A stretch of 64,000 nucleotides of DNA, taken from Xanthomonas theicola (GTDB taxonomy: Bacteria > Pseudomonadota > Gammaproteobacteria > Xanthomonadales > Xanthomonadaceae). The stretch's first letter is position 1. Each line of letters begins with the position of its first letter. A program made the translations under genes and the position numbers. The notes beneath the pieces were generated by a model. The model did no database searches. It was not told where the DNA came from and saw only the letters and a program-made list of their open reading frames with translations. Positions 53,501 through 61,960 of this stretch are shown here, piece after piece. Where the stretch lies: positions 2,644,001 through 2,708,000 of the forward strand of contig NZ_CP049017.1 of assembly GCF_014236795.1 (NCBI RefSeq). The letters run 5' to 3'.

Positions 53501-56500
53501 AGTTCGGTGTGGTCCGTCGCCACCAGTGCCGTGCGCAGGGCCTCGTGCCGGGCCACGATCTCGGTCATGCAGCGGTCCAGCCGCTCGACCGAGAAGGGCC
53601 CCTTGAGGTGATAGGCCAACGGCACGGAATACGCCGCGCAATGTTGCAGCTTGTCCAGGAACCACAGGCGCTGCTGGGCGTTGGAGGCGAATCGACGCGA
53701 GGACGCCACCCGGGTGAGCTTCGGCGCCAGGCCGCCCGCCACGGGCGAGCCCGCGCGCAGCGCCTGCGTCAGCCCGCGGATCGTCCGGTCGCGGAAGAAG
53801 GCGGTGACGTTGAGCTCGACCCCGGTCAACGAGGACAGCCGGGAAAGCAGGCGCAACGCGCGTAGCGAGTCGCCCCCCACCAGGAAGAAATCCTCGTCGA
53901 CGGATTGAGGCACGCGACCGGTGTCCTGCGTCCAGAACCGGGCAACCGTTTGCTCCAGCTCGTCCGCGTGGGCGATGCCGGGTGTCACCAGCTCGGGCGC
54001 GGGCAGGCGCGCCCGATCGACCTTGCCGTTGGCGTTGATCGGGAGCGTGGCCAGCGCGGTGATCGACGCCGGCATCATCTGTCGCGGCAGGATTCGCGCC
54101 AGATGCTCGCGAAGGTGGCTTTCGACGAAGTCGTTCGCCACGACGTAGGCCGCCAGTCGCGTGCCCTCGGTGGCGGATTCGTAGACCACGACGACGGCTT
54201 CACGCACGTGCGGATGCCGCTCGAGCGCGCGCTCCACCTCGCCCAGCTCGATGCGATGGCCGAGGATCTTCACCTGCCGATCGCGGCGGCCAAGGAACTG
54301 AATGTTGCCGTCCGCCAGCACCCGCGCGAAGTCGCCCGTCTTGTAGAGACGCGAGCCCGGCGCGCCGTAGGGATGGGGAACGAATTTCTCGGCGGTCAGC
54401 GCCGGCTGTCCAAGGTAGCCGCGCGCCAGTCCCACGCCGGCGATGCACAACTCACCGACCTCGCCGGCCGCGACGGGCAGCCCCTGCTCGTCGAGGAGGT
54501 GGACGTACATGTTGCTGATGGGACGTCCGATAGAGAGATCCTCGGGTCGGCTCATCGGTGGCGCCGCGTACACCGTGCAGCTGATCGTCGCTTCCGTCGG
54601 ACCGTATTCCTGCATCCACTGCACGTTGCGCGTGGCGTCGATCTGGCGCCATTGCCGGAACTTCTCCAGGCTCACCGCCTCGCCACCCATCATCACCAGA
54701 CGCAGCGTCTGCGGCCACTCTTCCGGGGGACGCTGCGACATGTCGCCGACCCAGAAGTGCCAGTACGCGGTGGTGATGTTGATCACGGTGATGCGCTGGT
54801 GGATCAGGAAGCGCACGAAGTCGCGCGCCGATGGCAGCTTCTCCGCCAGGGGGAACAGCGCGGCCCCCGTGATGAGCGGCACGAGGATTTCCTCCACCGA
54901 GCCATCGCCGTTCAGCGGCAGTATCTGCAGCATGCGATCCGCAGCCGTCATGCGCAGCGCGCGCTGCATGTGGAGCGCGTGATTGACCAGCCCGTCGTGC
55001 GCAACCGTCACGGCCTTGGGCTTGCCCGTCGAGCCCGACGTGAACATGACATACGCCAGGTTGCGCGGGTCGACGCCACTGCGGGGATTGTCGAGCGAGG
55101 ATTCCGCGATCGCCGGCCAGTCCCCATCGAGGCAGATCGACCGGGCAAGGCCGGCAGGCAGGCGATCGACGAAACGTTGCTCGGTCACGACCAGCGTCGC
55201 GGCCGTGTCCTGCAGCATCATCTGGATGCGCTGAGGCGGATGCTCGGGATCGAGCGGTACGTAGGCGGCGCCCGCCTTCAGGATGCCCAGCAGTCCGACG
55301 AGGGCATTGGCGGACCGCTCCATGCACAGGCCCACGACGACCTCGGGACCCGCGCCCAGTCCCCGCAGATGGTGCGCAAGCTGGTTGGCACGCGCGTTGA
55401 GCGCCGCGTAGCTCACGGACTCGCCCTCGAACCGGACCGCGAGCGCATTGGGCATGCGCGTCACCTGGGCTTCGAAGCGCTCGTGGATCACGCGCGCCTC
55501 GAGCGCGCAACCCAGCGCCTTTTCGACCAGCGCGCGATCGCCGGCCTCGCTGCGTCGCGCCAGTTCGATCGCGGCCAGCCGCTGATCGGTGGCATTGCGG
55601 TCCTGCGATAACTTGAACCGCCCCACCAGCTCGTCGATCTCGAGTTCCAATCCCACAATGTAGGGGAGAATGCGATCCACCACCGGCAGACCCACGTCGA
55701 GCCGGTACGCGTCGGGGCGCGTATCGGTCTCCGCGATGCTCTCCAGGCCCCGCAACAGCCCCTCGCGCGTCTCCACGAGTCGAACGCGGCCACGGACATG
55801 CACGCTGATCGAGTTCCAGGTCGGCAATTGCTCGGTTGAGTAAACGCGCGGTGAGATGTAGGCGTTCGGGCCGTGGAACACGGCCAGCACCGGCTTGCCC
55901 GCAAGCACGTCGAGATGCGGGTTGGCGCGATCCATGTGGCCGAACAGCACGCCCTTGGCGCCTTTCGTGCGATCGAGGATCAAAGGCACATGGGTGACGA
56001 TCGGCTCGTCCTGGTCCGCGGAGATCAACGTCGCGAACCGGCAGTGCTCCAGCACCGCGTACAGCTTCTCGGGATCGTTCTCGAGATGCCGCTTCGGCGG
56101 GTACTGGCCGTCCTTCATCCGCTGCATGGGTAGCGGGTACGTCGACGAGCGGAACATATCGTTGAAGATGTCGCGCGAGCGGAAGGGCAGCAGCGACAGC
56201 AGGGTGTCGCCTAGCCCGTGCGAGCCTTCGCCATAACCCTGGACGTACAGCCCGGCCAACACCTCGGGCTGCGTTTGGACGCGATAGTGCTTCGTCAGGC
56301 TGGGCGCTCCCGACGCGCCACGCTGCACAAACGGCAACACGGCGCCGAAGATCTCGGAATCGAGCGTGCGCTCGTAGCCCGTGGCCAGCACGAAGCCGTC
56401 GAACGAGGTTTCCTTCGACTCCGGGCCATGACGATCCCGACTCGTGACGAGGACGCGCCGGTCGTCGGCATCGAGCGCGACCAGGGTGGCGAAGCGATGA

Positions 56501-57396
56501 AAGGTCAGGCGACGCTCGCCCTTCACGCGGTCCATGTAATCGCAGTCGTAGATGGCGTCGATCAGTTCGGGCGCGACCACACCGTAGTTCGTGCTGCGCA
56601 GCTCCTGCCGCAGCACCGCGCGCTTGTCGTCGCTGGCATCGTGGAAGGCCTCCATCTCGGAGAACATGAACGCTTCGTTGACGAACGGGCTGCGATCGAC
56701 CGGCCGCATCGCGTAGCCATTCAGGTACGCATGCACCTGCGCCCGAGGATAGCGCTGCAACAGATACAGCACGATCTCGCCGGCGCTCTGACCATCGCCC
56801 ACCACCCCGAAGCAATACGAACCTTCGCTGTCGGGGAAGCGCTGTGGGAAGCGATGCAGAAAGTCGTTGGAGTGAATGACGTTCTCGGTGTTCGAGCCGG
56901 TGATCGACGGGTAGCGCGGCTTGCCGCCGGCGGCATACACGACGTTGCGGGTCAGAGAGTGCGAGCTCATGCCAGTGGCGAGATCCTCCACTTCCACCTC
57001 GAACAGGTCGGCGCGTGGCGTCACGCGCCGAACCGCCGCACCATAGCGCACCTGGTCGGCGAACGCCGCGGCCACCCAACGCAGGTAGTCACGGTATTCC
57101 CATCGCGTGGGATGAAAGTTGCCCAGGTTGACGAAATGCTCGAGACGTCCCTTGGCCTGTGTGTAACGCAGGAAGCTGAATGGACTGGCTGGATTGCGCA
57201 GCGTCGCCAGATCCTTCAGGAAGGAGATCTGCATCCGTGAACTGTCGAACAGCATCCCCGGGTGCCAGTCGAACGACGCACGACGCTCGAAGAACAAGCC
57301 ACGTTTCTTGGGATCGATCTCCTTCGCGGCGACCGCGAGCGAGAGATTCGAGGGGCCGAAGCCCACGCCCACAAAATCCAGCACGTCCTTCGACAC
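50587..57396 (-). CDS. megasynthase: N-monooxygenase - PaiB/KtzT-like domain - A - T - C - A - T
   Basis: About 2269 residues from GTG 57396, which has AAGGA 8 bases upstream (longer in-frame start at 57447 possible). (1) 1-425, ornithine/lysine N-hydroxylase of the SidA/PvdA/KtzI class: FVGVGFGPSNLSLA for FAD, GVVGDGQSAGE for NADPH near 200, LATGY near 340. (2) 432-630, PaiB (FMN_bind_2)-fold domain: GHMDRANPH with His487, AVFHGPNAYISP, PTWNSISVHVRGRV; piperazate synthase KtzT is a haem enzyme of this fold. (3) A1 640-1130 (YVMFTSGSTGKPKA; code D-G-E-N-M-G-E-I-S). (4) Carrier Ser1177. (5) C 1230-1660, HHAMWDA. (6) A2 1680-2180 (YVYYTSGSTGAPKG; code D-L-W-Y-A-T-T-E-V). (7) Carrier Ser2209. 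No C domain at the start and no release domain, so it should begin the chain and hand over to the C-A-T-R protein. Confidence 0.9.
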   Translation of the reverse strand: MSKDVLDFVGVGFGPSNLSLAVAAKEIDPKKRGLFFERRASFDWHPGMLFDSSRMQISFLKDLATLRNPASPFSFLRYTQAKGRLEHFVNLGNFHPTRWEYRDYLRWVAAAFADQVRYGAAVRRVTPRADLFEVEVEDLATGMSSHSLTRNVVYAAGGKPRYPSITGSNTENVIHSNDFLHRFPQRFPDSEGSYCFGVVGDGQSAGEIVLYLLQRYPRAQVHAYLNGYAMRPVDRSPFVNEAFMFSEMEAFHDASDDKRAVLRQELRSTNYGVVAPELIDAIYDCDYMDRVKGERRLTFHRFATLVALDADDRRVLVTSRDRHGPESKETSFDGFVLATGYERTLDSEIFGAVLPFVQRGASGAPSLTKHYRVQTQPEVLAGLYVQGYGEGSHGLGDTLLSLLPFRSRDIFNDMFRSSTYPLPMQRMKDGQYPPKRHLENDPEKLYAVLEHCRFATLISADQDEPIVTHVPLILDRTKGAKGVLFGHMDRANPHLDVLAGKPVLAVFHGPNAYISPRVYSTEQLPTWNSISVHVRGRVRLVETREGLLRGLESIAETDTRPDAYRLDVGLPVVDRILPYIVGLELEIDELVGRFKLSQDRNATDQRLAAIELARRSEAGDRALVEKALGCALEARVIHERFEAQVTRMPNALAVRFEGESVSYAALNARANQLAHHLRGLGAGPEVVVGLCMERSANALVGLLGILKAGAAYVPLDPEHPPQRIQMMLQDTAATLVVTEQRFVDRLPAGLARSICLDGDWPAIAESSLDNPRSGVDPRNLAYVMFTSGSTGKPKAVTVAHDGLVNHALHMQRALRMTAADRMLQILPLNGDGSVEEILVPLITGAALFPLAEKLPSARDFVRFLIHQRITVINITTAYWHFWVGDMSQRPPEEWPQTLRLVMMGGEAVSLEKFRQWRQIDATRNVQWMQEYGPTEATISCTVYAAPPMSRPEDLSIGRPISNMYVHLLDEQGLPVAAGEVGELCIAGVGLARGYLGQPALTAEKFVPHPYGAPGSRLYKTGDFARVLADGNIQFLGRRDRQVKILGHRIELGEVERALERHPHVREAVVVVYESATEGTRLAAYVVANDFVESHLREHLARILPRQMMPASITALATLPINANGKVDRARLPAPELVTPGIAHADELEQTVARFWTQDTGRVPQSVDEDFFLVGGDSLRALRLLSRLSSLTGVELNVTAFFRDRTIRGLTQALRAGSPVAGGLAPKLTRVASSRRFASNAQQRLWFLDKLQHCAAYSVPLAYHLKGPFSVERLDRCMTEIVARHEALRTALVATDHTELWQEIAAPMEIRSRRLSANSLAEALAVANAEASVPFDLTAAPLVRSLCIHIAEDQALWFVNFHHAMWDAWSLAVVWRELMALYAGAEPLPPPAFQYADYAQWQRAWLSSAAADVQRAFWRQELAGELPLLQLGRRGGPQAEQTTRGAMELCPFDAVSTHATRQAAERHGTTEYVILLSAFLATLHRYTRQDQLVIGVPVACRSLPETEGVVGFFANTLPLRMTFTSQMRFSDLVEQTAERLAAALAHQELPFDEIVEAQGDCAREGSRNPLFQAMFVMQTIPLDETQRLGAASVEEVIVHSGTSKVDVTCSIRSGAQGLRGELEYSTDRLSEGEAQRFVAAFLNVVTAATQAPSTPLDALPMATRAECDALIRRSNSGFARYPDLQPAHVRFEAQARRTPDEIAIQTTSAAVSYRALNARANRLARRLVAAGVGVESLVGISVERSVEMVTAILAVLKAGAGFVPLDPHFPSERVRTIAADARLKMLLTAQELAEPLDGDDTNLDVPVAAQNIAYVYYTSGSTGAPKGVVLEHRGVMNRLEWLRRRYPLAVGDRVVLKTPLIFDLSIWEIFGPLMAGATILMADARAESDVMHLGELLAAPGTAFAYFVPSMLDAYLSYAPPRVYPDLQWLAVTGEAMPARLLERFKQHFTQSEFHSTYGQTETAEVALWTGSEWSESATVPVGRPNGIYRLFVLDAALNPVPPYVPGEICVAGIDGLARGYQNRPALTAERFVAHPYALEPGERLYRTGDLGRFLEDGQIEYVGRIDTQVKIRGCRVEIAEIEAVLSRHSTVRLCAVSVRTDTSGGAELLAYVVSDSRSAQDLAAHAESVLPHYMLPAAYIFMDDLPLTPSGKLDRQRLPAPSKSDFTARSTYEAPRSELEVELAALWAKVLKLERVGRSDNFFNLGGNSLKSVQVLMRIKDAYQVAVQVRDFFGAPTVAGLAAIVEQAVLAYVDSLSAEEIDATLALPV

Positions 57397-57585
57397 GTCT
57401 CCATTCCTTACTAAAGTGGTGGCGAGGCCGCAGGGTAGTGACGCCATATGTCAGAGAGACGACACTTGAAAAGCAGAGAATCGCCCTGCGTATGCGTCCA
57501 CAAATCTGTCACGACCAGCACCTGAATCCGTCATGAAAAACGCCATATCGTATGGGCCCTCTCCACACAGCCTGCTCGAGTGACA
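57397..57585. promoter_or_regulatory. divergent promoter region of the biosynthetic cluster
   Basis: 189 bp between the megasynthase (minus) and the ABC ATPase (plus). AT-richer than the flanks; it must hold both promoters. The direct repeat CGCCATAT at 57444-57451 and 57541-57548 may be a regulator site. Confidence 0.5.
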
Positions 57586-58527
57586 ATGACCAGCGCCATC
57601 GTCGTCGACGATTTAAGGAAGGAGTACACGTCCAAGGCTGGCACTCCGGTAACCGCCCTGGGCGGCGTGTCGTTTGAGGTACCCATGGGACACATCTTTG
57701 GCTTGCTGGGCCCCAACGGCGCCGGCAAGTCCACCATGGTCAAGATTCTCGGCACGGTCAGCACGCCGAGTTCCGGTAGCGCCCGGATCTTCGGCCACGA
57801 CGTGGTGCGCGCCCCATTGGCCGCGCGTAAGAAGATGGCGGTGGTGCTCCAGCAGACCGCTTCCGAGAACATGCTGAGTGTTCACGAGAACCTGTTGATC
57901 TACGGCTATCTTCACGGCCTGTCGCGCATCGACGCGAAGGCCCGCGCACAGCGGGTGATCGAGGAGTTCGAGCTCGGAGACTCAGTGAAGAGCATGGTGC
58001 AGGAGCTGAGCCTGGGCATGAAGCGGCGCGTGCAGATCGCCAAGATCTTCATGCTCGACACACCGCTCATCATCCTCGACGAGGCGACGACCGGCATGGA
58101 CCCCATGATGAAGCGTCGCATGATGGATCGGCTGCGCGCCGAGGCGCGCAGCGGTCGCACGATTCTGCTCACCACGCAGATCCTGAGCGAGGCGGAAGAA
58201 CTCTGCGAGACCATCATGATCGTCGACAAGGGCCGTGCCATGGCGTCGGGCACCTTACAGGAACTGCGCAAGCGCTCCGCGCAGATGTTTCGCGTGGCGC
58301 TGTCGTTCGGCGACACCGACGAGGATCTCGAGCAACTGCTGCAGTCGCTGCATCCGGCGCAACTGGACATCAAGGGTCGCAGCGCCGAGATGGTGATCCA
58401 CGGCGAGGAAGCATCGCTGCTATCCAGGCTCGGCGAGGTCTCGCGTCGCGCGCCGATCCAGCAGTTCGAGGTGCGCGGCCCGACGCTTGAGGAGATCTTC
58501 ATGCACCTCGTGAAGGAGGCGACATGA
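57586..58527 (+). CDS. ABC transporter ATP-binding protein (drug/natural-product exporter)
   Basis: A 313-residue ATPase of the DrrA/NodI group. Walker A is GPNGAGKST, the signature LSLGMKRRVQIA and Walker B PLIILDEATTGMDP, with a long C-terminal extension (about 230-313) typical of DrrA-like subunits. ATG 57586 chosen; GTG 57580 is possible. Overlaps the permease gene by ATGA. The likely engine for both permeases in the cluster. Confidence 0.93.
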   Translation: MTSAIVVDDLRKEYTSKAGTPVTALGGVSFEVPMGHIFGLLGPNGAGKSTMVKILGTVSTPSSGSARIFGHDVVRAPLAARKKMAVVLQQTASENMLSVHENLLIYGYLHGLSRIDAKARAQRVIEEFELGDSVKSMVQELSLGMKRRVQIAKIFMLDTPLIILDEATTGMDPMMKRRMMDRLRAEARSGRTILLTTQILSEAEELCETIMIVDKGRAMASGTLQELRKRSAQMFRVALSFGDTDEDLEQLLQSLHPAQLDIKGRSAEMVIHGEEASLLSRLGEVSRRAPIQQFEVRGPTLEEIFMHLVKEAT

Positions 58528-59285
58528 GCGGCATCGGCGCCGTCTTCTATCGCGACTACCGGCAGCGCCGCAACAACCTCACCCTGATCATCTGGGATCT
58601 GCTGGCGCCATTGGCCTACCTGCTGCTGTTCGGCGTCGGCTTCGAACGCATGATGGGCGGCACGCTGAGGCTGGACGGACAGCAGCTCGGCTATACGGCG
58701 TTCCTGGTCGCCGGCGTGATCTCCATGGTGACGTTTTCCGTGGCGATGAACAGTTCCTGGAGCTTTTTCTCGGACAAGGAATCAGGCATCGCGCAGGAAC
58801 TGCTGACCTATCCGGTGCGGCGCGAGCACATCCTGATCGGCAAGATCGGCTTCAACGTGGCGATGGTGCTGCTGGGATCGATCATCGTCGTCGCCCTCGC
58901 GGCCATGCTGCTGCACGTCCCCGTGCGATGGAGCCGGCTGCCCATCCTGGCCCTGGCCATCGTGACCGCGACGGCCGGCTGGTTTTTCGTGTTCAGCGCC
59001 TGTGCCATTGCCATCTCGCGCATGGATGTGTTCTACGGCGTGACCAGCGCCGCGTTCCTGATCTTCATGTTCTTCAGCTCGATTTTTTATCCACTCAGCG
59101 GCGTGCCCGCGTGGTTCAAGGGGCTGGCCTACGCGAATCCGCTCACCTGGCAAACCGATCTCACGCGCTTTGCGCTGCTCGGCACAGGTGATCCCACCAC
59201 GATGCTATACGAGGGCGCCGCCCTGATCGCGTTCTGCGCGGTGTGCCTGGTTGTCGCCGTGCGCTATCTGAATCGAGGCGTTTGA
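58524..59285 (+). CDS. ABC-2 type permease (second paralogue)
   Basis: A 253-residue six-helix permease, same length as and aligned throughout with the one at 48540: AVFYRDYRQRRNNLTLIIWDLLAPLAYLLLFGVGFERMMGG and the end NPLTWQTDLTRFALLGTGDPTTMLYEGAAL. Coupled to the ATPase gene. The two copies probably come from an old duplication and may pair in one exporter, which would also protect the producer. Confidence 0.92.
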   Translation: MSGIGAVFYRDYRQRRNNLTLIIWDLLAPLAYLLLFGVGFERMMGGTLRLDGQQLGYTAFLVAGVISMVTFSVAMNSSWSFFSDKESGIAQELLTYPVRREHILIGKIGFNVAMVLLGSIIVVALAAMLLHVPVRWSRLPILALAIVTATAGWFFVFSACAIAISRMDVFYGVTSAAFLIFMFFSSIFYPLSGVPAWFKGLAYANPLTWQTDLTRFALLGTGDPTTMLYEGAALIAFCAVCLVVAVRYLNRGV

Positions 59286-59287
59286 CC

Positions 59288-60910
59288 ATGAGCCCTCCAC
59301 GCCCTCTCGACGCCATCGTCGTCGGCGCCGGCTTCGCGGGGCTTTACATGCTCCACAAGCTGCGACAGCTGGGATTGAACGCGCTCGTCCTCGAGGCGGA
59401 GCCGGAGGTCGGCGGCGTCTGGTACCGCAACCGCTATCCGGGCGCGCGCTGCGACATGGAAAGCCTGGTGTATTCCTATTCCTTTTCCAGCGAACTGGAG
59501 CAGGAATGGCACTGGCAACAGCGCTTCGCCGGCCAGCCCGAGATCCTGAGCTACCTGCGGCACGTCGCGGACCGCTTCGCGCTGCGCGACCACATCCGGT
59601 TCGAGACCCGCGTCGTATCGGCACGGTTCGACGGCCAGTGGACCGCCACGACCGACAATGGCGAGCGCCATTGCGCCCGCTTTCTCATCATGGCGACGGG
59701 TTGCCTGTCGACGACGCACACGCCCGCGCTCCAGGGCCTGGAGACGTTCGCCGGCGCCTGCTTCCATACGAGCCAGTGGCCGCACGAGCCGGCGGATTTC
59801 GCGGGTCGGCGGGTCGGCGTCATCGGCACCGGGTCCTCGGCCATTCAGTGCATCCCGTTGATCGCGCAGCAGGCGGCGCATCTGACGGTGTTTCAGCGCA
59901 CGCCCAATTTCAGCCTCCCCGCCAACAACGCAGCGCTGGACGATGCGTTCGTCCAGCAGTTCAAGACGAACTATCCGCGCTATCGGGAGATGGTGCGCAA
60001 AGGTGAGCTGTTCGGCGACGGAGACCTGTGCGTGCCGGTCGAGGCGTTGGATCCGCCGCCGGTCAACGTCGGCGAGGCCAGGCCGGAGGCGGTCGAGCGT
60101 GCCTATGAGGACCGCTGGCGGCGCGGCGGCGGCTTCTTCATCGGCGCGTTCGCCGACATCATGAACACCGACGAAGCCAATCACACGGCCGCGGAGTTCG
60201 TGCGCGGGAAGATCCGCTCGATCGTGCAGGATCCGCGCGTCGCCGAGGTACTGTCCCCGACGGATCATCCTCTCGGGGCGAAACGCCTTTGCCTCGATAC
60301 CGACTATTACGCCACGTTCAACCGGGAGAACGTGACCTTGGTGGACCTGCGGTCCGATCCCATCCAGGCGGTCACCCCGACCGGCGTGCGACTGGCGAGC
60401 GGGGAGGTCGCGCTCGACGCGCTGGTCCTGGCCACCGGCTTCGACGCCGTCACCGGAGCGCTGCTGGCCATCGATTTCGAGAGCACCACGGGCGAGCCGC
60501 TGCGCGAGCAGTGGCGAGACGGACCCCAAACCTATCTGGGCCTCGGCATCGCCGGCTATCCGAACCTTTTCACGATCACCGGACCCGGCAGCCCGTCGGT
60601 CCTGAGCAACACGGTCAACTCCATCGAGCAACACGTCGAGTGGATCGCCGACTGCCTGGACTACATGCGCCAGCGCCAACTGACGCGCATCGAACCGACG
60701 CGCGCGGCCGCGGACGACTGGGGCCGGCAGGTGGACGCGGCGGCGGAGCCGTGGCTCTACAAAAAGGCGACGAATTCTTGGTATCTCGGCGCGAACATCC
60801 CCGGCAAACCGCGGGTGTTCGTGCCCTACGTGGATAGCGGCGGCGCCTATCGGAGCATCTGCGATCGGGTCGCCGCGCAGCACTACAGCGGTTTCATTTT
60901 CGAGTCGTAG
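59288..60910 (+). CDS. Baeyer-Villiger-type flavin monooxygenase
   Basis: A 540-residue FAD/NADPH enzyme. FAD motif GAGFAG at residues 13-18; the type I Baeyer-Villiger fingerprint FxGxxxHxxxWP is exact at Phe154-Pro165 with His160; NADPH motif GVIGTGSSAIQ follows; DALVLATGFDAVTGALLAID is the second linker motif. Likely inserts oxygen beside a carbonyl or oxidises a heteroatom in the peptide product. Start at ATG 59288, 2 bp after the permease stop. Part of the plus-strand operon from 57.6 kb. Confidence 0.93.
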   Translation: MSPPRPLDAIVVGAGFAGLYMLHKLRQLGLNALVLEAEPEVGGVWYRNRYPGARCDMESLVYSYSFSSELEQEWHWQQRFAGQPEILSYLRHVADRFALRDHIRFETRVVSARFDGQWTATTDNGERHCARFLIMATGCLSTTHTPALQGLETFAGACFHTSQWPHEPADFAGRRVGVIGTGSSAIQCIPLIAQQAAHLTVFQRTPNFSLPANNAALDDAFVQQFKTNYPRYREMVRKGELFGDGDLCVPVEALDPPPVNVGEARPEAVERAYEDRWRRGGGFFIGAFADIMNTDEANHTAAEFVRGKIRSIVQDPRVAEVLSPTDHPLGAKRLCLDTDYYATFNRENVTLVDLRSDPIQAVTPTGVRLASGEVALDALVLATGFDAVTGALLAIDFESTTGEPLREQWRDGPQTYLGLGIAGYPNLFTITGPGSPSVLSNTVNSIEQHVEWIADCLDYMRQRQLTRIEPTRAAADDWGRQVDAAAEPWLYKKATNSWYLGANIPGKPRVFVPYVDSGGAYRSICDRVAAQHYSGFIFES

Positions 60911-60919
60911 AAGGACATC

Positions 60920-61960
60920 GTGAGCATTGAACGAGATTTGATCGAGGCGACCCAGCCGATTCGTGGTTTCGTGCTGGCCTCTACGGTCTACCATTTCTTC
61001 GACCAGGGCGTGTTCGATCGCCTGCGCGAGCGGGGGCCGGCGCCGGTCGCGACCCTGGCCTCGGCGCTGCGGCTGAGCGAGAAAAAGCTGCGCGGGCTGC
61101 TGGATTTCCTGGTCAACGAGAACGTCCTGGCGCGTGGCGAGGCGAACGACTACGCCCTGACATCCAAGGCGCACCAACTGGCGCGCTTTCGCGGCTGGTA
61201 CACGATGCTCATCGGCGGATACGGTCACACGTTTCTGCAGATGGGACCCGTGCTCGGCGTCGAAGCGCCCTGGGCCAGCAGGGACGCCGCCAAGGTCGGC
61301 ATCGGCAGCTGCCAGATCAGCCACTACGACGCCATGCCGCTGACGCGCTCGCTGATGGCGCGGGCGCCCGGTCGCAAGCGCAACCTGCTGGACCTGGGGT
61401 GCGGCAACGCGCTGTATCTGGCGGAGTTCTGCCAGGCCAATCCCGACCTGTACGCGCTGGGCGTGGAGCCCGATCGCGGCGGCTATGAAGCCGGGCTCGA
61501 GACGATTCGCCGCCATGGCCTGGAGGAGCGCGTCTGGCTGGTCAACCTGGGCGCGGTCGAGTTCATGCGCAGCGAGATCGACTTCGACCCGGACTTTCTG
61601 ATCCTCGGCTTCGTGTTGCATGAAATCGTCGGCTCGGAGGGCAAGGACGGCACGGTGCGCTTCCTGCGCTCGATCGTCGAGCGCTTTCCGCAGATCCGAC
61701 TGATCGTGATCGAGGTGGACGATCGCTGGGACGATCCGGGCGTCATGCAACACGGCCTCTCCCTGGCCTACTACAACGCCTACTACCTCCTGCACGCCTT
61801 CACGCGGCAGCAACTGCTGCCGCACGCCGAGTGGCTGGAGCTGTTCGCGACCGCGGGTCTGGAGGTGCTGGCGACGGAGTCGACGGCCGAGCAGGTTGAT
61901 TCCACGCGCCTGGAGATCGGCTACCTCCTGCGCGCCGCCGGTGAGCATCGCCATGAGTGA
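60920..61960 (+). CDS. SAM-dependent methyltransferase, 2-ketoarginine methyltransferase-like
   Basis: A 346-residue methyltransferase with an N-terminal dimerising winged-helix domain (residues 1-100; EATQPIRGFVLASTVYHFFDQGVFDRL) and a Rossmann SAM domain (LLDLGCGNALYLAEFC near 155). The layout resembles MrsA/2-ketoarginine and phenylpyruvate C-methyltransferases, which methylate the beta carbon of 2-oxo acids. The next gene is an aminotransferase, which would return such an oxo acid to a beta-methyl amino acid. GTG 60920 follows AAGGA by a few bases. Overlaps the aminotransferase by 8 bases. Family closeness is from memory; O-methyltransferase is the alternative. Confidence 0.8.
   Translation: MSIERDLIEATQPIRGFVLASTVYHFFDQGVFDRLRERGPAPVATLASALRLSEKKLRGLLDFLVNENVLARGEANDYALTSKAHQLARFRGWYTMLIGGYGHTFLQMGPVLGVEAPWASRDAAKVGIGSCQISHYDAMPLTRSLMARAPGRKRNLLDLGCGNALYLAEFCQANPDLYALGVEPDRGGYEAGLETIRRHGLEERVWLVNLGAVEFMRSEIDFDPDFLILGFVLHEIVGSEGKDGTVRFLRSIVERFPQIRLIVIEVDDRWDDPGVMQHGLSLAYYNAYYLLHAFTRQQLLPHAEWLELFATAGLEVLATESTAEQVDSTRLEIGYLLRAAGEHRHE

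Noticed and set aside
50587..57396. PaiB domain as a transcriptional regulator
   Set aside because: It is embedded between an N-hydroxylase and an A domain in one chain, with no DNA-binding part; an enzymatic role is far more likely.
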